From: Closterium sp. NIES-65
Lineage: Eukaryota > Streptophyta > Zygnematophyceae > Desmidiales > Closteriaceae
Direction of reading: 5' to 3'
DNA: 64,000 nucleotides
Assembly: GCA_948144175.1 (NCBI GenBank)
Contig: CANXME010002181.1
Location: forward strand, 1,302,001 to 1,366,000
Shown here: positions 1-9,113 of the stretch, piece by piece
How the letters are laid out: the number at the start of each line of letters is the position of its first letter
Numbering within the stretch: the first letter of the stretch is position 1
Translations under genes and position numbers: made by a program
The notes under the pieces: model-generated
Told to the model about the DNA's origin: nothing
The model's input: only the letters and a program-made list of their open reading frames with translations
Databases searched by the model: none

Positions 1-8
1 ACACTCCA

Positions 9-22
9 GAAGCGAAGGGGAG
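9..22 (+). promoter_or_regulatory. Polypurine tract of the left-edge copia element
   Basis: The purine-rich stretch GAAGCGAAGGGGAG directly precedes the LTR start TGTTGG. This is where plus-strand DNA synthesis of an LTR retrotransposon is primed. The same tract stands beside the 3' LTR of the copia element at 27.7-33.5 kb. Confidence 0.75.
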
Positions 23-463
23 TGTTGGAAACAATCAGACTTAAGCGCTCCAGTCGTGTCGAAACACTGTACCAGAAGCGAGGCAAACTGCACCGAAGCA
101 CTCGCGAGTCAACCCTCGGAGGTTGAAACAACTGCTGGAGGTTACGCGAAAGTCAAAGGTCGCTGACCTTGACCAGACAATACAGCGCGACAGTCAAGGA
201 CACACAACTGACTCGTTACAGAGCAGTTGCCCGAGTCGTACTGTATCGAACCGCAGTAGCAGTAGTAATGGCAGTTATAACTGTATCCTTTCGTATTCCT
301 TGTACTATTATATAAGCTTGTATCTCTTTGCTATTATCAACTTACTTTGCCCTCACATACTAGCGCAAGGTGGTTCAAACCTCCTTTATTTCAACGCTTC
401 CGCTATTACAATCCTACTCAGACTTTAAGTTCTACAAAGATCCTAGGGCACTTCAGCCCAACA
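23..463 (+). repeat. 3' LTR of a Ty1/copia element running off the left edge
   Basis: The 441-bp segment starts TGTTGGAAACAAT and ends CAGCCCAACA, the TG...CA ends of an LTR. It aligns along its length, with many differences, to the reverse complement of the LTR at 27737-28172, so both belong to one copia family. The purine-rich tract just upstream (9-22) is the same as that beside the 28.17-kb LTR. This makes it the 3' LTR of a plus-strand element whose body lies outside the window. The divergence from the 28-kb copy marks it as a different subfamily or an older insertion. Confidence 0.88.
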
Positions 464-1459
464 GTAGTCCTGTGTGAGCACTTTTCTCGCGCCATAACAC
501 TTGTCTCAGCGCCATAACACCTCTCGCGCCGCAGTACTTCTCTCTCTTCAGAGTGATAGGTCACTCACCCTGCTCTGTCTCTCGCTATCTGCTGTAAGTT
601 TCTGCAGATGCCTTCAACTGCCTAAACGCCAGTTAACTTGCCTTCGATCGTTTTTTTTTCAAACTGTTTTGTTCTACTTAGTTATTCGATTGTACAACAT
701 CGTTGTTCCCTGTTGCATTATTATACCTTTTCGTTCCCCATTTTCGTACTCATTGTTTTCCAGATTTCACGCACTAACATTTCTCATGCATGCATGTTGC
801 GTTGGGGTCCGTTATTTCGTCAGCCGACCTGGGCCATTTTTCTACGGCTATTCTTACTCCTTGTTTTGTCTGAGCATTTCCATGCGCTTTTGTTTTCCTC
901 TAACAATCCCGGTGTCTTGGGTTATTACGAACAGGCGTATTTCGAATGGAAGTTCGTCGGTTTCACTGTAAGTCCAGAAACTATCATCGTGCTGTTCTCC
1001 AGTGTTCTCACGAGTGCAGTATTGCCAGGGTGTTCAAGGCGCACTTCCAGCTTGCTGTTCTGAACGAAAGCACTTGTCCATTTTCCTTGCAAACATACTT
1101 CTGCTGTTGCACTCGTAACCATGCTCATAGTTTGCTTTATCGGTAGTTCCTGGTCAGGCACGGCTGGATATGCACGTGTATGTATGTTCTATAAGTAGTG
1201 CTAATGTTTAATACGAGCTGGTTTTATTATTGTAGCGAATAATGTAATGCAATATTGTGCAGGATGTTTGAAATATGACCACTTTTCTAACGATAACCAG
1301 AATACATAGAATAATGTAATTGTAATGATTGATTCACTAGTTAATAAAAATGAAATTGAATTGAATTCAGTAGTTTACGATATGCGGAATTTCCCGGACA
1401 AATATGAATTGAGGTGTACATTGTGGTAACGAAGTGTATTTAGCTGTAACAGTAACCCT
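464..1459. other. Intergenic DNA, no gene recognised
   Basis: This is AT-rich, low-complexity DNA after the left-edge LTR. Its short open frames show no domain or conserved motif. I see no tRNA, tandem repeat or retroelement motif here. Confidence 0.5.
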
Positions 1460-2068
1460 GTGTGTTCAAAAATCTCGGAGCCAACAAGCAGGCAGTCGCT
1501 AACTACGCAACATCACCCCAAAAACTGGCGAACTCGCCCAGCTTCTCTCGTTCCCCACCTAAACCTGGGTGGTACCAAAATGGCCAAGAACTGCGCCACG
1601 GTAAACTGCTCGATTTTCAACCGCCCCAAACAGGCGCAAGTCACCAACTTCGGCCGCTTACATCCCTTTGTTAGAGGGTACTGTAGCACAAAGCAGGCCC
1701 GTAACCGGCAGATCGCAACCTGCGCGGAAACAGACGGTTTCGGGCAATATGCCACTCCAATTACGGGGCGCATGGAAACCCGCCGATTTCACCTGACTAG
1801 TCCTGCAGATTCGCCCAAATACTGCCGGAAATCCTTTGCACATTTTTCTGATGCATCCGTGAAACTGCGGATCCGCATTCACCGACATTGGATACAACCG
1901 CAGCAAGGAGGATAGTGACCAGCAGCAGCAGCGCCGACTCGAGACACCGTCGAAGACGAGAAGGCGAAAGAGAGAGACTGAGACATGTGCGACGAACATT
2001 TGGGATTCGGGATTCGCGAGCGACTCTGTTGCTGTAACAACCACGGCCCTTATAGCAACGGGCAACCG
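1460..2068. other. Left part of a duplicated region, split from its right part by the gypsy element
   Basis: Stretches such as 1855-1910 and 1945-2035 match 51374-51430 and 51478-51575 at diverged but clear similarity, including a shared GCGACTCTGTTGCTG. The matching continues at about 8066 on the other side of the gypsy element. The region is therefore the far 5' flank of the LRR gene at 9.1 kb, duplicated with the gene at 52.6 kb. I cannot tell whether it is an upstream gene or exon, or non-coding DNA. Confidence 0.6.
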
Positions 2069-2751
2069 TGTGTTAAATATAAAATCCTCCTTGACAACTT
2101 ATATAAAATCAAGATACAAGGCTTGAAAGAATCTAGCTAATCCCACCAAGGGATAACCAAGCCTTAAGTTAAGCTTGAAAGAGCTTGAGGAGAGAAGTTG
2201 TAGTTGCTGATGAAGCCTTAGCAAATAGAGAGCTTCTTGTAGAACTTGTTCTTAGGAAATCACAATCCTAATTGTGTAGGTGAGCTTGTTAGGAGAATCC
2301 AAGAACTTAGAGAAATCCCATTTCCAAGTTAGATTGTTGGAGTTGGGAAGTGGGAATGGGCTTGGAAGCTCCAACCCCTTCCACAATACCCCTTGGGGCT
2401 CTTCCCAACCATGGCTTCCATGGTTGGGGAGCTAGGAGGCTTGGAGCCTAGGTGGCACATTTGTTTGGTTGGGAAAACCCAGCTTAATTGTGTTGTATGG
2501 TTGTTTTGTGTTTGGTTGGATTGTAACCACAACTGGCACAATTTGATTGGTTGGAAATCCAACCTTTCCAATCTTCACTTTGATGGGTTGGAAGTTTCCA
2601 AGCCTCAAGGTTGAGGTTTGGAACAACCCAAACCAACCTTCCCCTCCAACTCAACCTCTCCGTTTCCCATCGTGTCATTTCCCATCGAGCATTCTCTCGA
2701 TGTTGACTTAGGAAACTAGAGGTAGCTAGGCAGGGTAGGTCATGCGTTACA
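2069..2751 (-). repeat. 3' LTR of the gypsy element
   Basis: Read on the minus strand, this roughly 683-bp segment begins TGTAACGCATG directly after a polypurine tract and ends TTTAACACA. These are TG...CA ends (the low-coordinate end could be 2069 or 2071). A TATA-like TTTATATAAG lies near the distal end, around 2098-2108. I found no matching partner LTR near 8.05-9.0 kb. Confidence 0.72.
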
Positions 2752-2765
2752 CTCCTCCCCCCCTA
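2752..2765 (-). promoter_or_regulatory. Polypurine tract of the gypsy element
   Basis: On the minus strand the run AGGGGGGGAGGAG directly abuts the LTR start TGTAACG. It is the expected plus-strand primer site and fixes the inner LTR border. Confidence 0.75.
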
Positions 2766-2812
2766 GGTGGCAACGTCCCCGTTGCCTTAGGGTGCTTCTG
2801 AGGACGAGCGCT

Positions 2813-5800
2813 TCAAGCACGCCGTGTTACATTACGACCAGGGTCAACACCCTCCACTGGTTGTGCGGCGGCTCGTCGAGCCATGTCTGTCATGTATGAC
2901 TGAACTGCAGTTTCAGTCAAATGCTCTTCTGGCTCCCATGAGTTGTGTTCAGGCCCGTAGCCTTTCCACTTGATGAGGAACTCTCGTACTGTTTTGCGGC
3001 CGCGCTGTCGATCACGATGCATCAGCACTCGTTCGACTTCATAAAACAGTTCCTCCCCCAGGACGATCGTTGGTGGCGGCAAGTGCTTACCCCCTGCAAC
3101 GTACTTGTTCAACAGAGACACGTGGAAGACGTCGTGAATCTGTAGTGTATCAGGTAGCTTAAGCTTGTAGGCTACCACACCAACACGCTTGATCACCTCG
3201 AATGGCCCAATCCATCGAGGGAACAGCTTTCGTGCTCCAGGGATTTTGAGACGAATGTTCTTCGTGCTCAACAAAACTTTGTCTCCAACCTCAAATGAGA
3301 CTTCCCGGCGTTTCATGTCGGCGTAAGACTTTTGTCGCTGCTGAGAGAGTTGTAGCCAATGGCGAGCAGACTTAAGCGCTTCTTGCTGCTTGCCAACAAA
3401 GTCTTTAGCGGCAGGAATTTTCAATCCACCGATCCCATGCGTAGCAGGTGTTGTGGGATGCCGACCATAGTTCAGAATGAAAGGTTTCTCACGTGTACCT
3501 TCATGAACTGAATTGTTCACTGCGAATTCAACGACAGGCAACAACTCGTCCCAATCATCCTGAGTTGGGCCAATGAATGAACGAAGCGTCTGTTCAAGTG
3601 TCCGGTTTGTTCGTTCCGTCTGCCCATCGGTTTGTGGGTGGAACGCCGATGACAACTTAAGCTTCGTTCCTAGTGTCCGTGTGACTTCTTGCCAGAACCG
3701 GCTTGTGAAGCGCGGATCCCGGTCGGACACCAATACACGTGGTAACCCGTGTAAGCGGAAAACGTGCGCCACAAACAATTTGGCCGTATCTTCCGCAGAT
3801 ACGTCAGTTGTCGTAGCCACGAAATGCACCATTTTTGTCAGACGATCCACAAACACTAGGATCGCTGTATGGCCATCGCGAGACTTGGGAAGATCCGTGA
3901 TAAAATCCAAGGATACGCTCTCCCAAGGTTCATTCGGGATCTCGAGTGGTTGAAGCAAACCACCAGGCTTCTTTGTGTCCGTTTTATTTCGTGCGCATGC
4001 ATCGCATCGCGCCACGAATTGTTGGACCTCAGTGCCCAATCCCGGCCACCAGTACACCTCACTCAAGGCCCACCTCGTCTTCTTGACCCCTAGGTGTCCT
4101 CCGTACTTAGCGGCATGTATTTCTTCCAGAATATCATTCCGCAGGTTACCCACGTGAGGTACAACAATCTCATTCTTACGCCACCAGAGCTCGTGCTCCC
4201 ACTTGAGTTCCTTCGTGTTTCGTGGATTGTGAAACCAGGGGTCAATCTGATACCCTGTGCGGATGCGTTTCAGAAAACCACTGAAGGTAATCTCACTCAC
4301 TCGAGCCGTTGCTAGGACAATGAAGCAAGCAGAAAATACTGCCGCATCTTCTGTGTCGTCTAGCCATGTTGCTGCCCCTATCGGCTGTCTGCTGAGGGGG
4401 TCAGCCAGGTTCGTCGAACCTGCTCGATATCGAATATCGAAGGTGAACCCACTAAGGAGTTCCGCCCATCGGGCTTGACGTCGAGTAAGCGTGGCTTGGG
4501 TGGCGAAATAGGTGTTTGGACAGTGATCAGTCGTAACCACAAAGTCCACACCCTCCAGATAACATCGCCATGTGCGTAGCGCATGAACGACCGCCAACAG
4601 TTCTTGTTCGGACGTCGTATAGCGCTGCTCTGCCGGGGAGAGCTTTCGACTCTCAAATGCCACTGGTCTCCCTTCTTGCAAGAGGACCGCCCCAATCCCA
4701 ATCAATGAGGCGTCAGTAACAGCCTCATAGGGCTTTGTCGGATCTGGTAAAACCAGTACCGGAGCATTGGTCAGCATTCGCTTGACCTCGTCGAATGCCT
4801 TTTGGCATTGTTGTGTCCATTGCCAAGCACTACTCTTGCGAGTGAGGGCCGTCAATGGAGCAACAACGGTAGAATAATTCTGCAAAAATCGACGAAAATA
4901 GTTCGCCAGTCCTAAAAACGACCTGATTTGACCCACATCTTGTGGCACCGGCCAGTTTTGGACTGCGGCAACTTTCTTTGGGTCTACTTTGAGACCATCA
5001 TTTCCCACGAGATGGCCAAGATATTCCAACTCGCGTTTGTAGAAATGACATTTCCATAGGCGAGCATAGAACTTATGCTCTCGGAGTTTCCCTAACACCC
5101 ATTTAAGGTGTCGCGTGTGCTCCTCTTCTGTCTTGGAATAAACCAAGATGTCATCCAGATAGACTAGAACGAACTGTCCAATCGCCTCGCGAAAGACATC
5201 ATTCATAGCTCTTTGAAAAGATGCAGGAGCATTGGTCAAGCCAAAGCTCAGCACTCGCCACTGAAAATGACCAAACGGCGATCGGAAAGTCGTCTTGGGT
5301 ACATCTTCTTCAGTGATGCGCAATTGGTGATACCCTTGTGCGAGGTCCAATGCGCTGAACCACTGGGCACCCTGGAGTTTGTCGAACAGGTCCTCTATTC
5401 TCGGTAGGGGATACATGTTCTTCACCGTTATCTTGTTCAGAGCACGGTAGTCTACGCACATGCGTAAACCTCCGCCCTTTTTGTTCACAAACAAGATCGG
5501 CGCTCCGTAAGGTGATGCGTTTGGTTCAATCCATCCCTTCCTGAGGTACTCCTCAATTTGTTGTTTAGCCTCCTCGTACTCAGCTGGACTGAGGCGATAC
5601 AGAGGTCTAAACAGTGGGAGCTTTCCAGGCTCCACTGGGATGGTGTGACCGACAGCACGGTCTGGAGGAAGGCCATCTGGGATGGGCTTAAAAACCTCTG
5701 CAAACTCGTCCGCCAGTGCTCTCATCTGAGGCGGGAAATCCTCGACCCCAGGCATCTCGTGTTCAGCATTCTCAAGCTGTACCACAAAGAAGGTATCGGC

Positions 5801-5896
5801 TTGTCGAACATGCTGTCCGAACTCGTTTGCGAGCGCAAAACTCACATAGGGACGCTCCGACGTTTGTTGTTCGTTTGTGATCAAGTCGTTAGGCAC
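2813..5896 (-). pseudogene. Gypsy pol: reverse transcriptase, RNase H, integrase, chromodomain
   Basis: This 1027-codon open frame carries most of pol. The RT palm has the catalytic YLDD at about residues 246-249, and an RNase H domain follows (TDASLIGIGAVLLQ region). Integrase has an HHCC zinc module (HAAKYGGHLG...CDACARNK) and a DDE core seen at LDFITDLP, VSDRDPRF and the downstream TDGQTERTNR. A chromodomain ends the protein (around YEVERVL to WKGYGPEHNSWEPEEHL). Chromodomains direct chromovirus integrase to marked chromatin. The frame is continuous upstream with the protease segment apart from one TAG at 5945, so the first methionine here is probably not a true start. Confidence 0.9.
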
Positions 5897-5944
5897 TTGC
5901 CATAGGACTGTGTCACCATTCTTTGAGAATGAGACAGTATTGTC

Positions 5945-6703
5945 CTAGAAATCGAGCTTGACTTCATTCGCTCGAAGCCAATCCATTCCAAGGACAAGGT
6001 CGACGCCTGCGAGAAGGGGTAAAACATACGCGCAAATTTCTTCGTGATAACCCTCAATATCCATGTTGATCCGTGTCTGCCCTTTGCTTGGGATAATGCT
6101 ATCATCACCAAGGCAAATGGGGCAAGACGGTCCTTCAACGAGGATCGTGTGTGCTGTGGCCCACTTTTCGTCAAAGAGGGAAACAGTTGCACCCGTGTCA
6201 ACAAGGATTTTTGCGTTTTCCCCGTTCACGCTACCCGCAAGCAACAAATTTTGTTGATGCTTTGGGCGAATAGGACATGCCAGAATACTCGTCGAGGGTT
6301 TGAAGTACACCTTGACGTTGTGACGAGCACGTCCATGTGACTGAGAGTTGGTCCACCACACATGGTGTCCCTTGTCCCACGCCGCTAGGACCGGCCATCC
6401 ACGAAGCGCATGGAACAATTCGCCTTTCACTGTGCGAGTCACCAACGCGATCGAAGTCAGGGGGTGCTCTTGAGTGCAACGACTCACAATCTCAATGACC
6501 GAAGGCAGAATGTCCAAGCCACAGAAAATTATTGAAAACTTATCTTGCATTGCTGCCATGGTGATGTTCTCAAGTGGGTACGATCGAGGGTAAAAAACAT
6601 AGTTTTTATTAAAAGAAGAGGCAAACAAACAAGAGATTTTGCAATCAGCAAGCTTCTCTAGCTTTAATAGATCATCATCACATAGCACATATGCCTCATC
6701 CAC
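5945..6703 (-). pseudogene. Gypsy aspartic protease segment
   Basis: This 252-codon frame holds a retropepsin-type active site (ILVDTGATVSLF) and a downstream LVLGMDWL, typical of Ty3 proteases. It cleaves the Gag-Pol polyprotein. It ends at a TAG that is in frame with the RT segment only 16 codons upstream of 5896, so a single stop separates protease from RT. Its own frame differs from that of gag, with stop codons between them. This fits decay or a lost frameshift junction. Confidence 0.78.
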
Positions 6704-6735
6704 TCGATCTACTCCTCCAACTAGGTACCCACACC

Positions 6736-7275
6736 CTAGTTGGGCTTCTGAAAATCCTTCTTTCCAGAAGGTCCCGCGCCGCCTGGCTTCGGCTTCCCAG
6801 AGTACTTGATTGGGTTCTTGTTACGGCACTGCTTCTGGATGTGTCCAATAAATCCACAGCCGTGACACCGCATCTTGGAGAAGTCCGGCTTGTTAGGGCC
6901 ATGACCTCCCCCCCCGTTAGCCCTCTTGGCCTGTGGTCCAGGCTGGTGCTCACGCTGCTGGAAAGGTCGCTTATTCGAACCGCCTCCGCCATTGGCGTTC
7001 TGGGGCCGGTTCCCACGACCACCGGAGCCCTCAGCACGGGGCTGCTGGTCGGCCTTTGCAGGACCATGGATATATGTGCGAATGACGGTGTCAGTTTTGA
7101 TCACCTGCTCCTTCAGCTCCTTGTAAGTCGTCCAATTGGTCATGCCGCCGATCATGTGTGCCTCTTGCAGGTTGACAGGGAGGCCTTTCATAAAGAGGTG
7201 CATCATCTCCTCCTCAGACAAGGGCTTCTGGAGCGAGCGTGCTGCGGCCTCCAACTCGACCGCATATTCCTGCAC
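6736..7275 (-). pseudogene. Gypsy Gag, C-terminal part with CCHC zinc knuckle
   Basis: This is the second half of Gag (capsid/nucleocapsid). It contains a CCHC knuckle, CHGCGFIGHIQKQC, which packages element RNA, in a basic Gly/Asn/Lys-rich tail. It is in the same frame as the N-terminal half at 7288-8052 and separated from it by one TGA at 7288-7290. The open frame starting at 7275 is a product of that stop and not a separate gene. Confidence 0.82.
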
Positions 7276-7287
7276 CGGACGGTCATG

Positions 7288-8052
7288 TCACTTGATATGC
7301 TCAAGGCGTCCGCGCAGTTCCAGGTCGGACTTCTTGACCATGAATGCCTCTTTCAGCGCGGTGCAAAACTCCGGCCACCCAAATGGTCCATGCGCCTGCT
7401 TCTTAGCGCCATACACTGCCCTGCGGGCCACCTCGTCCAATGCACGAGTGGCTGCAGTAACGCGAGCCTCAGGACGCACATTCGCAAGGATCATGGTTTC
7501 ATTCACCAGATCAAGCCAAGGCTGCACCTCCGTCTTGCGATGGTTAAACTCAGGCAGAGGCGCCGAGAGAGACCCAAAGGGCGAGGTCTCAGTTGGAGGT
7601 GGCTGATGCATAGCCGTCGCAGCGCCTACCGCTGGGGGTGCGGGTGGAGCGGGTGCCGACTGAGCAGCAGGAGCAGGCCTACGCCCAGGAGGAGGTTCGT
7701 AGATACCCTCCCTCCTAAGTTTGGTCACCTGCTCATTGAGCTTGTTGAATGATACTTGCAGATTATTGCAAGTCTTCTGAAGCCACTCAATTTCACGGTT
7801 CTTAGTGCCCAGGCTGCGACGGAACTCAGTAACCTCCTTCATGGTAATGCTCAGTCGAGCCTCGAGGTTCTGAGTGTGCTTCTTGAGTCCATCAATGGAC
7901 GTCTGCTGCTGCAGGATGGTGATATTCAGAGTTGCCACCTTAGCCTGGAGTTGGACAATCTCCTCGGAGATAGGATAAGTCGTGCCTTCACCCTCAGTGA
8001 AGTCATTTTCATCACCAGTGGCCTCCTTCCCACAGTTGCTGTGTGCGAACAT
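7288..8052 (-). pseudogene. Gypsy Gag, N-terminal part
   Basis: This 254-codon frame has a long heptad-patterned coiled coil (about residues 30-115), a Pro/Ala-rich linker, then the retrotransposon-gag core (PWLDLVNETM... to ...LRGRLEHIK). It ends prematurely in a TGA inside the gag core and continues in frame at 7275. The start at 8052 lies only about 14 bases from where host-like sequence resumes, so the leader and 5' LTR are missing and the start is tentative. Confidence 0.8.
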
Positions 8053-8065
8053 CTGTAAGTGTCCC

Positions 8066-9040
8066 GTCGCGCCGCTACGCGGCGAAAGAAACGCCGCAAG
8101 GTGCTCGACATCGCTTCAACTGCTCGAGAAAGTAATCACCCTGGCTTTTGTGGTGCTGGCGTGTAACTGAAGCGCTACACAAAGCCTAGATGCTGATATC
8201 TGGCTCTTCGAGCGCGGACGTCGCGGACTTCACCTCAACATCACTCTCGCTTATGGTTTACGGCTGAAGAATTTTTCGTCGAGCGCGGACTTCACGGACG
8301 CACCGACGAGTTTCTGCTGAGATGAAGCTTGAAAAGGTGGAAAAGGGTACAATAGTTGGCCATTATGACTTTGTTGGGAAAACGCGATCGCAATCCCCCT
8401 ATTCCCAACCTGGCTCTGACCGTCAGGAGACCAAGTGAGCTCGGAATCGAACCTCCCCATTTTCAATTTTCGGGACCGGACGCGTTCCTGCACGAGCAGC
8501 GACGACAATCTCGTAGACGGTTACAAGAATCAAACTTCGTCACAATGACCACCAATTCAATGTAGACGCACCTGTTACCGGAAGTCGAATATCAGCGAAG
8601 CTTGGCGAATCGGATGGGTCGGTTCGAGGGAACCCGAGGCTGGACTTCCTCCCCATGGGTTTCCCCGATGTGTCAGCTCAATTCTGCCACACAGAGGCTG
8701 GCAAGTTCTGGTTAGTTATCGAGCACGCCCTCATTCCTTCCATCTCACCCCAACAATACGTTCTCCCCGTTTCAGACAGCGACCAACCTAGTAAACCTAA
8801 TCTTGATGGAACCAGTAACGCACGGCAGTCCACGGTACAGTGCGCTGCGTCGCGGCAGATCTTTCGCTTCTAGGCACTCACCTACTCGCCAGAGTCATTC
8901 CACGCCACGCGCAGCCGGTCGTCTGGTTTTCAGCACCCCGCTCATTTCCGGTTGATGCTCTCTAGGTATGCCGGGCATGGTAAGGTACTGCTTGCTAGCA
9001 CCATCCTCTCGAAATCGCTGTTTTTCCTCGTGGCGCTTTT
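8066..9040. other. 5' flank of the first LRR gene, duplicated at 51.6-52.5 kb
   Basis: Several blocks align with the 5' flank of the LRR gene at 52.6 kb. They include 8066-8125 with 51589-51680, 8280-8345 with 51829-51885, and 8515-8600 with 52018-52095. No coding domain was recognised, and the reading frames are not visibly conserved. It may hold the promoter. Confidence 0.55.
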
Positions 9041-9070
9041 TTTAGGCCAGGTTCTCTAGTGCATGCGAAA
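9041..9070 (+). promoter_or_regulatory. Conserved block just upstream of two LRR genes
   Basis: The block around TTTAGGCCAGGTTCTCTAG followed by TGCATGC is repeated, with small changes, at 52549-52571 before the paralogous gene. It contains an ATG (9063 here, 52568 there). That ATG is in frame with the LRR protein only in the first copy and out of frame in the second, so it is more likely leader than coding start. Confidence 0.5.
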
Positions 9071-9113
9071 CCTAGCACTTCTTCCGGCGTCCCTAGTGTC
9101 TCGGATTCCCCTC

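Larger units (their letters stand above)
2069..8065 (-). mobile_element. Ty3/gypsy chromovirus-type retrotransposon, decayed and lacking its 5' LTR
   Basis: The minus-strand order is Gag with coiled coil and zinc knuckle, aspartic protease, reverse transcriptase/RNase H, integrase and C-terminal chromodomain, followed by a polypurine tract and one LTR at the low-coordinate end. Protease before RT and RT before integrase is the Ty3/gypsy order, and the chromodomain places it in the chromovirus branch. No second LTR or primer-binding site follows the gag start at 8052, and sequence matching the paralogous locus at 51.6 kb resumes by about 8066. The 5' LTR and leader are therefore lost. At least two in-frame stops interrupt gag and protease/RT, and the gag-to-protease junction is also out of frame. 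It cannot be autonomous as it stands. Confidence 0.9.
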
